64,000 bases of DNA, from positions 434,001 through 498,000 of the forward strand of contig NZ_JBKIWZ010000001.1 of assembly GCF_050157905.1 (NCBI RefSeq), written 5' to 3'. Shown piece by piece: positions 50,678-57,988 of the stretch (position 1 is the first letter of the stretch; each line of letters opens with the position of its first letter). The notes beneath the pieces were generated by a model, which had not been told where the DNA came from, did no database searches, and worked only from the letters and a program-made list of their open reading frames with translations. This DNA is from Pantoea sp050157905 (GTDB taxonomy: Bacteria; Pseudomonadota; Gammaproteobacteria; Enterobacterales; Enterobacteriaceae). The translations under genes and the position numbers were made by a program.

Positions 50678-52371
50678 ACCTGTCACTCAGCCACTGGCCG
50701 AATCACAAGTCGGCGGTGAGTGAAGGCACCATCGTTATCCGCGATAAGGAAAAACAGGCGCAGGACGTTGCAACGCTGAGCCGCGACGTGGAAAATGCGA
50801 ATCCGGGTCTGGATGTCATCTTTGATAAAGAGAAGGAGCAGAACCGGCTGCAGGAGGCGCAGCTGATAGGTGAGATAGGGAACCAGGCGGCGGATATCGC
50901 GCGGACGGAGGGGCAGATAGCGGCGACGAAAGCCGGTAAGGAAGAGCTGGCCCGCAATGGCGTTAAAGAGCCGGGTAAAGGCGCACCGGAGGAAGAGTGG
51001 GCCGCCTACAACAAAGCGCTGGCCGCGACCGGCAGCTACAGAGCGGCACAGCAGCAGTGGGGCACCGGCAGCGATATCCAGCGGGGTATTCAGGCCGCCA
51101 CGGCGGCGATTCAGGGTCTGGCGGGGGGTAACCTGGCGCAGGCGGCGAGCGGGGCGGCGGCACCATACCTGGCGGGGGTCATCCACAGCATGACCACCAC
51201 GAAGGATGCGAACGGTAAAGACGTGGTGAACGTGCAGGCGAACCTGATGGCGCACGCGGTGGTGGGGGCGGTGACGGCCTACGCGGCGGGCAACAGTGCG
51301 GTGGCGGGGGCGTCGGGCGCGGCGATGGGCGAATACATTGCGCAGCAGATGTATCCGGGCGTTGACCGTAACGACCTGAGTGAGGAGCAGCGTCAGACCA
51401 TCAGCGCGCTGGGCACGCTGGCGGCGGGGCTTGCGGGCGGGGTGACCGGCGACAGCACGGCGGGCGCGGTGGCAGGTGCGCAGGCTGGGAAGAATGCGGT
51501 TGAGAATAACTCGCTGGCCGGGGACAAAGCGCGGGAGTCAGTTAAACAAAGCGCAGAATGGTGGAAAACTCAGGTCAGGAATAAGCTTGGGGAGAATATT
51601 GCGTCCCAGCTCGTCAATGGCTTGATTAATGCCAGCAGTGAAACCAGTGACTTCGTGATGCTCGGTGGTGATACCGCATTCGATTTGACAGCAGCACTGG
51701 CGACCTGTGCAACTGGAGGCAGCTACTGCGGTCAGGCCCAAAGTGATTTAGCGAAAAAAGATGCAGGAGCGGCAGCCACACTGACTGCCATCATGAATGG
51801 CGATGCGTGGGAGGGGATTAAATCCACAACCATCAAAGCGGCCAATGGCGATCAGAAGGCTCTGGAGAGTTTTGCGGGAGTATTATCAGGCGCTTTAGTT
51901 TCAGCGAAGGTTTTTCCTTCCGGAGGATCATCGGCAAACGTTGCTGGTAAGGCTGAATCAACAACTGTAAATGCAGGTAAGGCGACCAGTGGCGCGGAAA
52001 ATGCTGCGACTTATCCGAAGCTGAAAGATGACCTGGTACAGCAAAATCTGAATAATATTGCGAAGCAGGATCCAAGACTGGCCGCAGTAGTTCAGGGTGA
52101 CAATGGCAAACCGAATTATGGTGTGGGTTCCAGTACTAAAGCAGAAGCCGACCGATTAGGTAAAATCTGGGTAGGCGATGGTGCCAGACTTACAAGTGAT
52201 GGTAGTGGATTGATGAGTGCAGACAAAACTCGTGTGTACCGATTCCCAGCGTCAAAAGATAATAGTTCACATGCCACAACGGGTACCCAAGCTAATTTTG
52301 AAACATATAAAATAAATCCTGTAACAGGGGATAAAAAGAAAATTGGTAACGGTCATCTGGATATAAATTAG
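50635..52371 (+). CDS. Orphan CdiA C-terminal module 2 (repeat plus toxin)
   Basis: A 578-residue frame without signal peptide or TPS domain. CdiA homology begins near residue 26 (SAVSEGTIVIRD) and runs through the pretoxin to VENN 289-292. The rest (about 286 residues) differs from toxin 1. It starts SLAGDKARESVKQSAEWW and ends with a compact domain (KLKDDLVQQNLNNIAKQDPR, SADKTRVYRFPASKDN, NPVTGDKKKIGNGHLDIN). Its neighbour is an Imm8-like protein. It cannot be secreted alone; recombination within the 675-bp repeat would place it on CdiA. The first 25 residues are unrelated and may not be translated. Confidence 0.87.
   Translation: MSSLVRCDPPSRDFYLSLSHWPNHKSAVSEGTIVIRDKEKQAQDVATLSRDVENANPGLDVIFDKEKEQNRLQEAQLIGEIGNQAADIARTEGQIAATKAGKEELARNGVKEPGKGAPEEEWAAYNKALAATGSYRAAQQQWGTGSDIQRGIQAATAAIQGLAGGNLAQAASGAAAPYLAGVIHSMTTTKDANGKDVVNVQANLMAHAVVGAVTAYAAGNSAVAGASGAAMGEYIAQQMYPGVDRNDLSEEQRQTISALGTLAAGLAGGVTGDSTAGAVAGAQAGKNAVENNSLAGDKARESVKQSAEWWKTQVRNKLGENIASQLVNGLINASSETSDFVMLGGDTAFDLTAALATCATGGSYCGQAQSDLAKKDAGAAATLTAIMNGDAWEGIKSTTIKAANGDQKALESFAGVLSGALVSAKVFPSGGSSANVAGKAESTTVNAGKATSGAENAATYPKLKDDLVQQNLNNIAKQDPRLAAVVQGDNGKPNYGVGSSTKAEADRLGKIWVGDGARLTSDGSGLMSADKTRVYRFPASKDNSSHATTGTQANFETYKINPVTGDKKKIGNGHLDIN
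50836..51510 (+). repeat. cdiA 3' repeat, copy 2
   Basis: Copy of 48852-49526 with only a handful of single-base differences over 675 bp, ending exactly at the VENN codons. Confidence 0.95.
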
Positions 52372-52380
52372 GACATAAAC

Positions 52381-52728
52381 ATGAAAGCTATTTTAAAAAA
52401 TATTTCAAATGATGATCATGATCTGGGTAAATTTTACCCGGAAGATGAAAACTCTTTCTCGATTCGGTTACTGCTACGCATAGGAGCTGAAAATAGCGTT
52501 GGTGCCGATAACTTCGATCTTCATGTCTGCACCCCCGAATGGCTCTGTAAGCATCAGTGGTTGCCGGAACTGATGCGTCACACGCTTTTGGTACGTAAAT
52601 ATGATTTAGATGAGATCATCAAAACCATAACCGATTATATCGACCAGTGCGAAGGTGAAGACTGGATGGAGATAGCACAAAAGCTCTCCCGCGTTTTTGC
52701 CTGGGAATATGAAGATTACCAGTCGTAA
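52381..52728 (+). CDS. Imm8-family immunity protein (module 2)
   Basis: A 115-residue soluble, acidic protein. The text DLGKFYPEDENSFSIRLLLR, NFDLHVCTPEWLCK and RHTLLVRKYDLDEIIKTITD is typical of immunity 8 proteins. It follows toxin 2 by 9 bases. Being soluble, it implies a cytoplasmic toxin, probably a nuclease, unlike toxin 1. Keeping it protects the cell from kin that deploy toxin 2. Confidence 0.87.
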   Translation: MKAILKNISNDDHDLGKFYPEDENSFSIRLLLRIGAENSVGADNFDLHVCTPEWLCKHQWLPELMRHTLLVRKYDLDEIIKTITDYIDQCEGEDWMEIAQKLSRVFAWEYEDYQS

Positions 52729-52734
52729 ATGACA

Positions 52735-52762
52735 AATCCCAGCCCTTACCGGCTGGGATTTT
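52735..52762 (+). terminator. Terminator of module 2
   Basis: AATCCCAGCC-CTTACC-GGCTGGGATT forms a 10-bp stem followed by TT. Related hairpins end modules 1 and 6. Confidence 0.87.
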
Positions 52763-52776
52763 CGCTTATTACTTAG

Positions 52777-53008
52777 TCAGCCAGCGCCCCGCTTCTTCGG
52801 TTTCGCCATCACCTGCATCTCGTCCATCAGCTCACGCTGCTTACGGGCCGAGAGCTTCGGGCAGAGCTGGCGCAGGGTCTGTATCACCTCCAGCTCCGGT
52901 GGCGGTACTTCCGCCGTCAGCACCAGACAGCCGTTCATCACCCGCACATTAACCGGCGTCCCGGTTGCAAACCCCGCCACTTCCAGCCGGCCACCTTTAA
53001 GCGTAATA
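52777..53008 (-). pseudogene. symE: SymE-like toxin remnant, 5' end missing
   Basis: The minus-strand frame reads ITLKGGRLEVAGFATGTPVN and continues VRVMNGCLVLTAEVPPPELE to LSARKQRELMDEMQVMAKP. This matches the C-terminal two thirds of E. coli SymE (ITLKGQWLEAAGFATGTAVD, then KLSARKQKQ). It is cut just upstream of the ITLKG codons where the cdiA repeat begins (53009). The 67-residue frame from an internal GTG could still be translated, but no normal SymE N terminus remains. Confidence 0.82.
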
Positions 53009-53213
53009 CAGTGCGGTGGCGGGGGCGTCGGGCGCAGCGATGGGCGAGTACATTGCGCAGCAGATGTATCCGGGTGTTGACCGTAACGACCTGAGTGAAG
53101 AGCTGCGCCAGACCATCAGCGCGCTGGGCACGCTGGCGGCGGGGCTTGCGGGCGGCGTGACGGGCGACAGCACGGCGGGTGCGCAGGCTGGGAAGAATGC
53201 GGTTGAGAATAAT
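53009..53213 (+). repeat. cdiA 3' repeat, copy 3 (short)
   Basis: This corresponds to the last 218 bp of copies 1 and 2 with a 12-bp deletion (loss of four residues A-V-A-G). It starts abruptly at the SymE junction and ends at the VENN codons (53202). Confidence 0.9.
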
Positions 53214-54131
53214 AACCTTAGCTTTGATGAAGCTCGTGCTTTTGACAAAGAGCTTTCGGCATGTAAGAAATCAGGTGGTGACTATTCTAATATTATCAAC
53301 CGTTACGATTCAATAAATAAATCTAATCGGGAAAAAATGCATGCACTGGTAGCCAGCGATCCGTTAACTGCCCTTGCCGGACAAACAAAATGGGATATAG
53401 ATGGTGGTTTAGCTGCTGCAAGCAGACCTGACTGGTTATATGGTTCTTTGGACAATCACCGTGTTAAGGACTATGTGCTGGCAAATAATACAACTGATTT
53501 AACATATCTAAATCAGTATGTCACTAATAGTGATCGGGCTAAAGCATTTTTTGGCGAGCCAAAGAATTACTGGGGATTTGTTGGAGGAATTAAATCGCTT
53601 TTCTCATCAGCGGCCACAAATAATGAAAAATTGATTGGATCTTCCTTAAGTTTTGGGGCGAATGGGGCCGTACAAATAACGTCCGGTAATACAGGTGATA
53701 AAGTTGATTACGTAGGATTTCTGGCGTCTGGGCCGACTGGAGCGGCAACTGCCGGAAAATCATATTATGCAAGTCAGTTAATAGGGGCGGGTAGTGCCTA
53801 CATGACAAGTCAAATAACTGCTCAGGATAGTAAAGTTGCCGTGCTGGGAAGTATGGCCGGTACTGCATTAGGCTATGGTGTTGGCGGAGTAATTACTAAA
53901 AAGTTTGAATCGCAATACATCAAAAATCAGTTGGGAATGGATGCCAGTAAAAATGCCTTAAAATATTCTGAAACTTCTTTTGGTCCTGGATGTTTACTTA
54001 ATGGTGGTGAAATGAGTCCATTACCTGGCACAATTGGCACAATTGGCACAATTGGCGGATTTGGTGGCTCATTAATATCGGAAGGTGCAAGCAGTGCAAC
54101 TCAAAAGGAAAAAAGTGAAGGTGGTAAATGA
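53016..54131 (+). CDS. Orphan CdiA-CT module 3, putative membrane-acting toxin
   Basis: A 371-residue frame from GTG 53016. Residues 1-62 are cdiA repeat; VENN is at 63-66. A large middle part (LSFDEARAFDKELSACKKSG, then HALVASDPLTALAGQTKWDI) follows. The last 110 residues are Gly/Ala-rich and hydrophobic (SQLIGAGSAYMTSQ, LGSMAGTALGYGVGG) and include the tandem repeat GTIGTIGTIGG. The tail resembles those of modules 1 and 4. The partner is a small membrane protein, so a membrane-targeting toxin is likely. It has no secretion signal. Confidence 0.8.
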   Translation: MAGASGAAMGEYIAQQMYPGVDRNDLSEELRQTISALGTLAAGLAGGVTGDSTAGAQAGKNAVENNNLSFDEARAFDKELSACKKSGGDYSNIINRYDSINKSNREKMHALVASDPLTALAGQTKWDIDGGLAAASRPDWLYGSLDNHRVKDYVLANNTTDLTYLNQYVTNSDRAKAFFGEPKNYWGFVGGIKSLFSSAATNNEKLIGSSLSFGANGAVQITSGNTGDKVDYVGFLASGPTGAATAGKSYYASQLIGAGSAYMTSQITAQDSKVAVLGSMAGTALGYGVGGVITKKFESQYIKNQLGMDASKNALKYSETSFGPGCLLNGGEMSPLPGTIGTIGTIGGFGGSLISEGASSATQKEKSEGGK

Positions 54132-54346
54132 AAAAAACTCTATTAGAGCTTGTTAAGCTAATGATTATATTGGCAGTTACATTTTTAATGGGAATGGTAA
54201 TTAGCATTTGGCTTATCACTCGAGAACCAATTCCTTTAGATGTATATGTAAAATATGGGATAATTGGTGCTATTGTCGGGCTATGGGGAGGGGCTGGCAC
54301 TTGGCTGATATTTTATCTACAAAGAAGAAGACGTTCTCGTAAGTAG
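54128..54346 (+). CDS. Immunity protein 3, small two-helix membrane protein
   Basis: A 72-residue protein overlapping the toxin 3 stop (ATGA). Segments LMIILAVTFLMGMVISIWLI and GIIGAIVGLWGGAGTWLIFY span the membrane, and a basic tail (QRRRRSRK) follows. The second segment shares the K-x-G..G-G-x-G pattern of the immunity proteins at 50338 and 54828. The next VENN junction begins 5 bases after its stop, showing how the cassettes are packed. Confidence 0.8.
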   Translation: MKKTLLELVKLMIILAVTFLMGMVISIWLITREPIPLDVYVKYGIIGAIVGLWGGAGTWLIFYLQRRRRSRK

Positions 54347-54351
54347 TTGTT

Positions 54352-54831
54352 GTTGAGAATAACTGGCTGTACGTTAACGAAAAGCCATAGCTTGAGATAG
54401 CGAAGCTAGATCCGGCAAACGCAGCGATAGCGGGTTGGGTGAATGTTATCAGCATGGGTAATGGCCTGGCGGGGACCGCGGGCTGGAACGCCGCAGGTGG
54501 TGCGCTGGGTAACTGGATTGATGACAAAGATCCACTATCTGGTGCGCATATCAATGGTGCTGGATCTGGTATCGGCTATGGCATTGGTAAAGGGCTCTCA
54601 TGGGGAGTTAATGCCGGGGCAAACGGGTGGAAAGGTGGCTGGGATCCGAAATTCAATCCAACGCTTCAAAAATATACTGAAATTAAAGGCGATTTTGGTA
54701 TTTCAAAAGAAATGAAGCCAAGCAATATCCCAAGTTCTTTTGGTGACTTAGGTGGTTCCGTTTTCTCTGAAGTAACTGGTAAGGAGATCGAAAAAATTTC
54801 ATCTCCGAGCAGTAATGGAGATAAAAAATGA
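54352..54831 (+). pseudogene. Orphan CdiA-CT module 4 with an in-frame amber codon
   Basis: From VENN (54352) the frame reads VENNWLYVNEKP, a TAG at 54388-54390, then LEIAKLDPANAAIAGWVNVI in the same frame to 54831. The flanking text matches the common form VENNYLSVSEKTELELAKQ, so the TAG replaced a sense codon. The tail (INGAGSGIGYGIGKG, then FGDLGGSVFSEVTGKEIEK) resembles the end of toxin 1 (TGGTVSEITGKNVQD), so both belong to one toxin family. Translation could restart at ATG 54454, but no cdiA part remains upstream. Confidence 0.78.
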
Positions 54832-55046
54832 TCAATATTCTTTTCGCTTTATTTTCAATTTTGGCGGGGGTTTTTTTAGCTGAAATTGCATATATTTTAT
54901 TACTTATCATTGAATACGTGATCCTTGGCAGTTTTAACTTTGAGCTAACATCGGCATGGCACTACCTGAAAGTTGGGGCAGGAGGAGGTGGTATAATGGG
55001 AGTCGGTATTGCTCTGCTTCGATATTTTGGGGTTAAAGGTTTTTAA
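54828..55046 (+). CDS. Immunity protein 4, small two-helix membrane protein
   Basis: A 72-residue protein overlapping the toxin 4 stop (ATGA). Membrane segments are ILFALFSILAGVFLAEIAYI and VGAGGGGIMGVGIALLRYF. The loop NFELTSAWHY parallels NIDWGFVLPD of immunity 1. The frame is intact although its toxin is broken. The next cassette's VENN begins 8 bases after the stop. Confidence 0.78.
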   Translation: MINILFALFSILAGVFLAEIAYILLLIIEYVILGSFNFELTSAWHYLKVGAGGGGIMGVGIALLRYFGVKGF

Positions 55047-55054
55047 TATTTATT

Positions 55055-55767
55055 GTTGAGAATAACTCTCTCGCCGATATCGCACAGGCACAGGCACCGG
55101 CTGAAGGTAAAATTGTTGAGCAGAAGGCCGGAGAGTACGTTGAGACCGAAAACGAACGCTGTAAGAAGGCCAACTGCGGCGGCATGAGCGCAGAAGCCTG
55201 CTCGGTGAAGATGTACAACGAGCGGCGTGAAGCGCTGAAAGATATGGCGTCAGCGGGTGCAGAGTTTGGCAGCGACTTTATACCTGTTTATGGCGACATC
55301 AAGAGCTTTGCGGAAGCGCAGTCGGCTCTTGATTATCTTGCGGCTGCAATCGGTATCATCCCCGGCGCGGGAGATGCGGCAGGGAAGGTCATCAAGGCCG
55401 CAGAAACGGCGCTGAAGAAAGAGGATGTTGCTGAAGCGTCGAAGCTGATTAATAGAGCCAGCGATGAAGTTTATGCAACACTTCCTATTGGAAGTAAGCG
55501 TAATCCAATGTATCAACCGAGTAATCCATCTTATCAGCCCATCAGAAATCAGTCTGGTACGTTTAGCAATAGAAAATATTCTGAGCATGCCTTAGACAGA
55601 ATGCAAGATCGAGGAATGACGCCTTCTGTAGTGGAGAATGCAATTGAAATGGAACGTCAACGCCCAGTCGAGGCGGAACAACAGTTCATGTTGACCCTGG
55701 AAGTAAAGTATCTGTAGTAACGAATGAATCTGGAAAAGTGGTGGCGGTTAAATATGGCGATAAATAA
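55055..55767 (+). pseudogene. Orphan CdiA-CT module 5, frameshifted near its end
   Basis: From VENN (55055) the frame is open through EQKAGEYVETENERCKKANC, a hydrophobic linker (IGIIPGAGDAAGKVIKAAET) and the C-terminal domain KYSEHALDRMQDRGMTPSVV. After VENAIE the zero frame becomes unrelated and stops at 55717. Adding one A to the A-run at 55647-55649 restores ENGTSTPSRGGTTVHVDPGS and then KVVAVKYGDK, ending at TAA 55765-55767. That end fits the usual toxin form. The SEHALDRMQDRG motif is known from CdiA and polymorphic toxin RNase-like domains. Confidence 0.8.
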
Positions 55768-56001
55768 GAAGGAAGCTATTTGTAGTTATGCTCTCCGTTC
55801 GTTAAATGATGTCACTGATTTTGCAAGGTTCGTCAATTATGCTGAAGATTTGGATCATTTAAACGAGTTGTTTGAGGATGAACACAATTGAGACAATTAT
55901 CAGCGAATATGGTTTGAGTTGGAAATTAAACCGCCTCGTGCTGCTGGGGAGTTACCAAAAATTATTCATGCTCGTTACTTAGGATTCCAATTGCCTGGAA
56001 A
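55754..56001 (+). pseudogene. Immunity gene of module 5 with an in-frame TGA
   Basis: ATG 55754 overlaps the restored end of toxin 5, as expected for an immunity gene. The frame reads MAINKKEAICSYALRSLNDV to ELFEDEHN, then TGA at 55889-55891, then continues in frame DNYQRIWFELEIKPPRAAGE to LPGK. A TGG-to-TGA change (Trp) would explain the stop. After about 56001 it runs into the module 6 remnant. No family recognised. Confidence 0.65.
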
Positions 56002-56004
56002 AGT

Positions 56005-56175
56005 ATGGAAAACTTCTGGGCTAACGCTTTGAAAGATGGTGAAAACGTTGAAGTGAATATCCAGGCATTTTACTCTGGAAATAACATCAGACCTGATAGG
56101 GTGATAGTTAAACATTCAATCGATGGCGGTAGGCCCGTGAATATTGACTTTAAAAACTTTCCAGGAGGGAAATAA
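56005..56175 (+). pseudogene. C-terminal remnant of toxin 6, DNA/RNA non-specific endonuclease-like
   Basis: Fifty-six codons reading MENFWANALKDGENVEVNIQ, then AFYSGNNIRPDRVIVKHSID and ending FPGGK. This resembles the C-terminal end of the NS_2-type endonuclease domains found on CdiA and other polymorphic toxins. The catalytic part is missing, lost at the junction with immunity 5. Its stop overlaps the next ATG (TAATG). Confidence 0.65.
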
Positions 56176-56503
56176 TGCTACAGACTGATTTCGAGCAAAA
56201 AATAGGGCAAATTCTTTATGATTGCGGTCCTCCCAACGCTCAAAAAATAATTACCAGAGCTGAAGTTTTCTCTGAAAGCGATGGTGGTAAATATGAGTTC
56301 GATTACTTTGACGAGAATGGTGACCTGGATTGGTTCGATCCTGATGGACGGGCTGTTGCAGATTTAACCGATATCCTGGTTGCGTATAAGACCTTTTTTT
56401 AGAAAACAATATGACCAATGGGAAACCAATTTGGTCAAAATGTGAAATAACCGTTGATATACCGGAAGAGAAAATAAACATCAGCTTCCAGTACGACGAC
56501 TGA
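56175..56503 (+). pseudogene. YezG-like immunity gene with a T-tract frameshift
   Basis: The frame from ATG 56175 encodes GQILYDCGPPNAQKIITRAE, FDYFDENGDLDWFDPDGRAV and LTDILVAYKTFF and stops at 56402 in a run of seven T. In the adjacent frame the text continues LENNMTNGKPIWSKCEITVD to the stop at 56503, giving a family-length protein of about 108 residues. Loss of one T (eight to seven) would account for it. YezG-type immunity proteins partner nuclease toxins, fitting the remnant just upstream. Confidence 0.72.
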
Positions 56504-56511
56504 TAAGAAAT

Positions 56512-56535
56512 CCCAGCCTTTGTGGCTGGGGTTTT
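56512..56535 (+). terminator. Terminator of module 6
   Basis: CCCAGCC-TTTGT-GGCTGGG with a GTTTT tail, the same hairpin type as at 52735. A SymE remnant follows in both places. Confidence 0.85.
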
Positions 56536-56553
56536 ATCTTAAAGATCAGCCAG

Positions 56554-56664
56554 TTATCCTTCAGTCGCCAGCCGGATGATCAATTTTCCCGGCCCGGTGA
56601 TCACCTCGATCTTCTGCCCGGTCGTAAAGCCCAGCGCTTCCAGCTAACGGCCCTTGATGGTGAG
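56554..56664 (-). pseudogene. Second SymE-like remnant
   Basis: The minus strand reads LTIKGR, a stop, LEALGFTTGQKIEVITGPGK, then LIIRLATEG and a stop. This is the SymE-type core of the other AbrB-like form. Its 5' part is cut immediately upstream of L-T-I-K-G, the same codon position as in the remnant at 52777, and a cdiA fragment starts there. The internal TAG lies where Trp is usual. Confidence 0.7.
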
Positions 56665-56897
56665 CGCGGGCCGCCAGGTGACAATGGTCAGCGGCCTCGA
56701 CACCACGCTCCGGGGCGCGCAGGTCAGCGGGGAGCGGGTGAAGGCAGAGGTGGCGCGCAACCTGACGCTGGCGAGCGAACAGGACAGCGACCGCTACGAC
56801 CCGAAGCAGCAGAGCGCCAGCGCGGGCGGTAGCTTCACGTCAGGCTCGATGAACGGGTCGGCAAACGTGAACCTGAGCCGGGACAAAATGCATAGCA
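56661..56897 (+). pseudogene. Distal cdiA FHA-2 fragment
   Basis: A copy of cdiA 48184-48420 (SAGRQVTMVSGLDTTLRGAQ and onward) with several substitutions, including Arg to Leu and Phe to Ser. It has no start, toxin or terminator and runs into unrelated sequence at 56898. It marks the distal limit of the CDI island. Confidence 0.88.
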
Positions 56898-57026
56898 ACA
56901 GCGCCGATAAAGTCAATGGCGCTGGCAGGCTGGAAAACCGGCTCTTAATTCTGCACACAGATGCTATGATATTCACCCAGCTTCAGCCAGTCCGGCACAG
57001 AGCGTATAAACAGGGAATAACGCGTC

Positions 57027-57608
57027 ATGGAAAGTAAAAATCTGATTGATATTGCAGAGGCATTTCCGCAGCTGGTCATCGATCTGAAATATGCCACCGC
57101 TGACAACATTACGGGTCGGCCGATCTATTGCGACCCGCGCTGTCTGCTACACACTGATGCGGCTGACGCGCTCGAAAAAAGTATCAGCATTGCAAAGGTG
57201 GCAGGCTACAGGCTGCTGGTCCTGGACGCTTACCGGCCACCGTCCGCCCAGGCCGTTCTCTGGGAAGCCTGCCCGGACCCGGCCTATGTCGTGCCACTGT
57301 CACGTGGATCAAATCACAGCCGGGGTACGGCAATCGACGTGACGCTGATTGATGAGTATGGCGCGATCGTGGATATGGGGACCGGATTTGATGAGATGAG
57401 TGATCACTCTCACCCTTATCATCCTGCCGTCGCGGTTCAGGCACAGCGCAACCGGCTGATGCTGAATGCCATTATGCTGGGAGGCGGCTTTACAGGCATT
57501 GCAACAGAATGGTGGCATTTTGAATTGCCCGGCGCAGAAAGCTATCCGCTGATCGATGGCGTTTTTGGCTGCTATTCCTCATCGCAGGCGGAAAATATCA
57601 GCGTCTGA
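57027..57608 (+). CDS. D-alanyl-D-alanine dipeptidase (VanX/DdpX type)
   Basis: A 193-residue M15D zinc peptidase that cleaves D-Ala-D-Ala, used in peptidoglycan recycling or starvation. Zinc ligands His97 and Asp104 lie in SNHSRGTAIDV and His164 in EWWHFE with catalytic Glu161; Arg70 is in AYRPPS. No signal peptide, so cytoplasmic. It is the first intact chromosomal gene after the CDI island. Confidence 0.92.
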   Translation: MESKNLIDIAEAFPQLVIDLKYATADNITGRPIYCDPRCLLHTDAADALEKSISIAKVAGYRLLVLDAYRPPSAQAVLWEACPDPAYVVPLSRGSNHSRGTAIDVTLIDEYGAIVDMGTGFDEMSDHSHPYHPAVAVQAQRNRLMLNAIMLGGGFTGIATEWWHFELPGAESYPLIDGVFGCYSSSQAENISV

Positions 57609-57723
57609 ACGTCGGACGAAGCGCAATTATTCGATGTCAGAAACCGTTCAGGCTGGACTAATCAATAAAAGAGAATTTAAGCGGTTTCAGGTGGGCTTAA
57701 GAAAAATAAATGCGGAATGAATA

Positions 57724-57745
57724 AGCCGTGGCAGAGGCCACGGCT
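57724..57745 (-). terminator. Terminator of the DUF2171 gene
   Basis: AGCCGTGG and CCACGGCT form a perfect 8-bp stem just past the gene's stop on the minus strand, followed by TTATT. Confidence 0.75.
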
Positions 57746-57751
57746 GTCAGA

Positions 57752-57988
57752 TCAGGCAGACTGCCACTCGCTCTCAACATCCGCTTTGGCTTTAGAGAGG
57801 ATGACTTTATTGTCGTCCACTTCTTTAACCCAGCTGAATGGAATAATGTGGTGTTTGCCGCCCGCTTCAGGATCGCTTTTTGCCAGTTTAATTTTGTCGT
57901 CGCCTTCGAAATGGTCAACAATCCCGACATGTTCGCCATTCACATCTACAACCTGAGCGTGATCTAAAATCTCTGATTTATCTACCAT
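57752..57988 (-). CDS. DUF2171 domain protein, 78 residues
   Basis: A small cytoplasmic protein with the PRC-barrel-like DUF2171 pattern: AQVVDVNGEHVGIVDHFEGD, then KHHIIPFSWVKEVDDNKVIL. The family is common in stress-responsive enterobacterial loci, but its role is not known. Single-gene unit with its own terminator. Confidence 0.9.
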   Translation of the reverse strand: MVDKSEILDHAQVVDVNGEHVGIVDHFEGDDKIKLAKSDPEAGGKHHIIPFSWVKEVDDNKVILSKAKADVESEWQSA

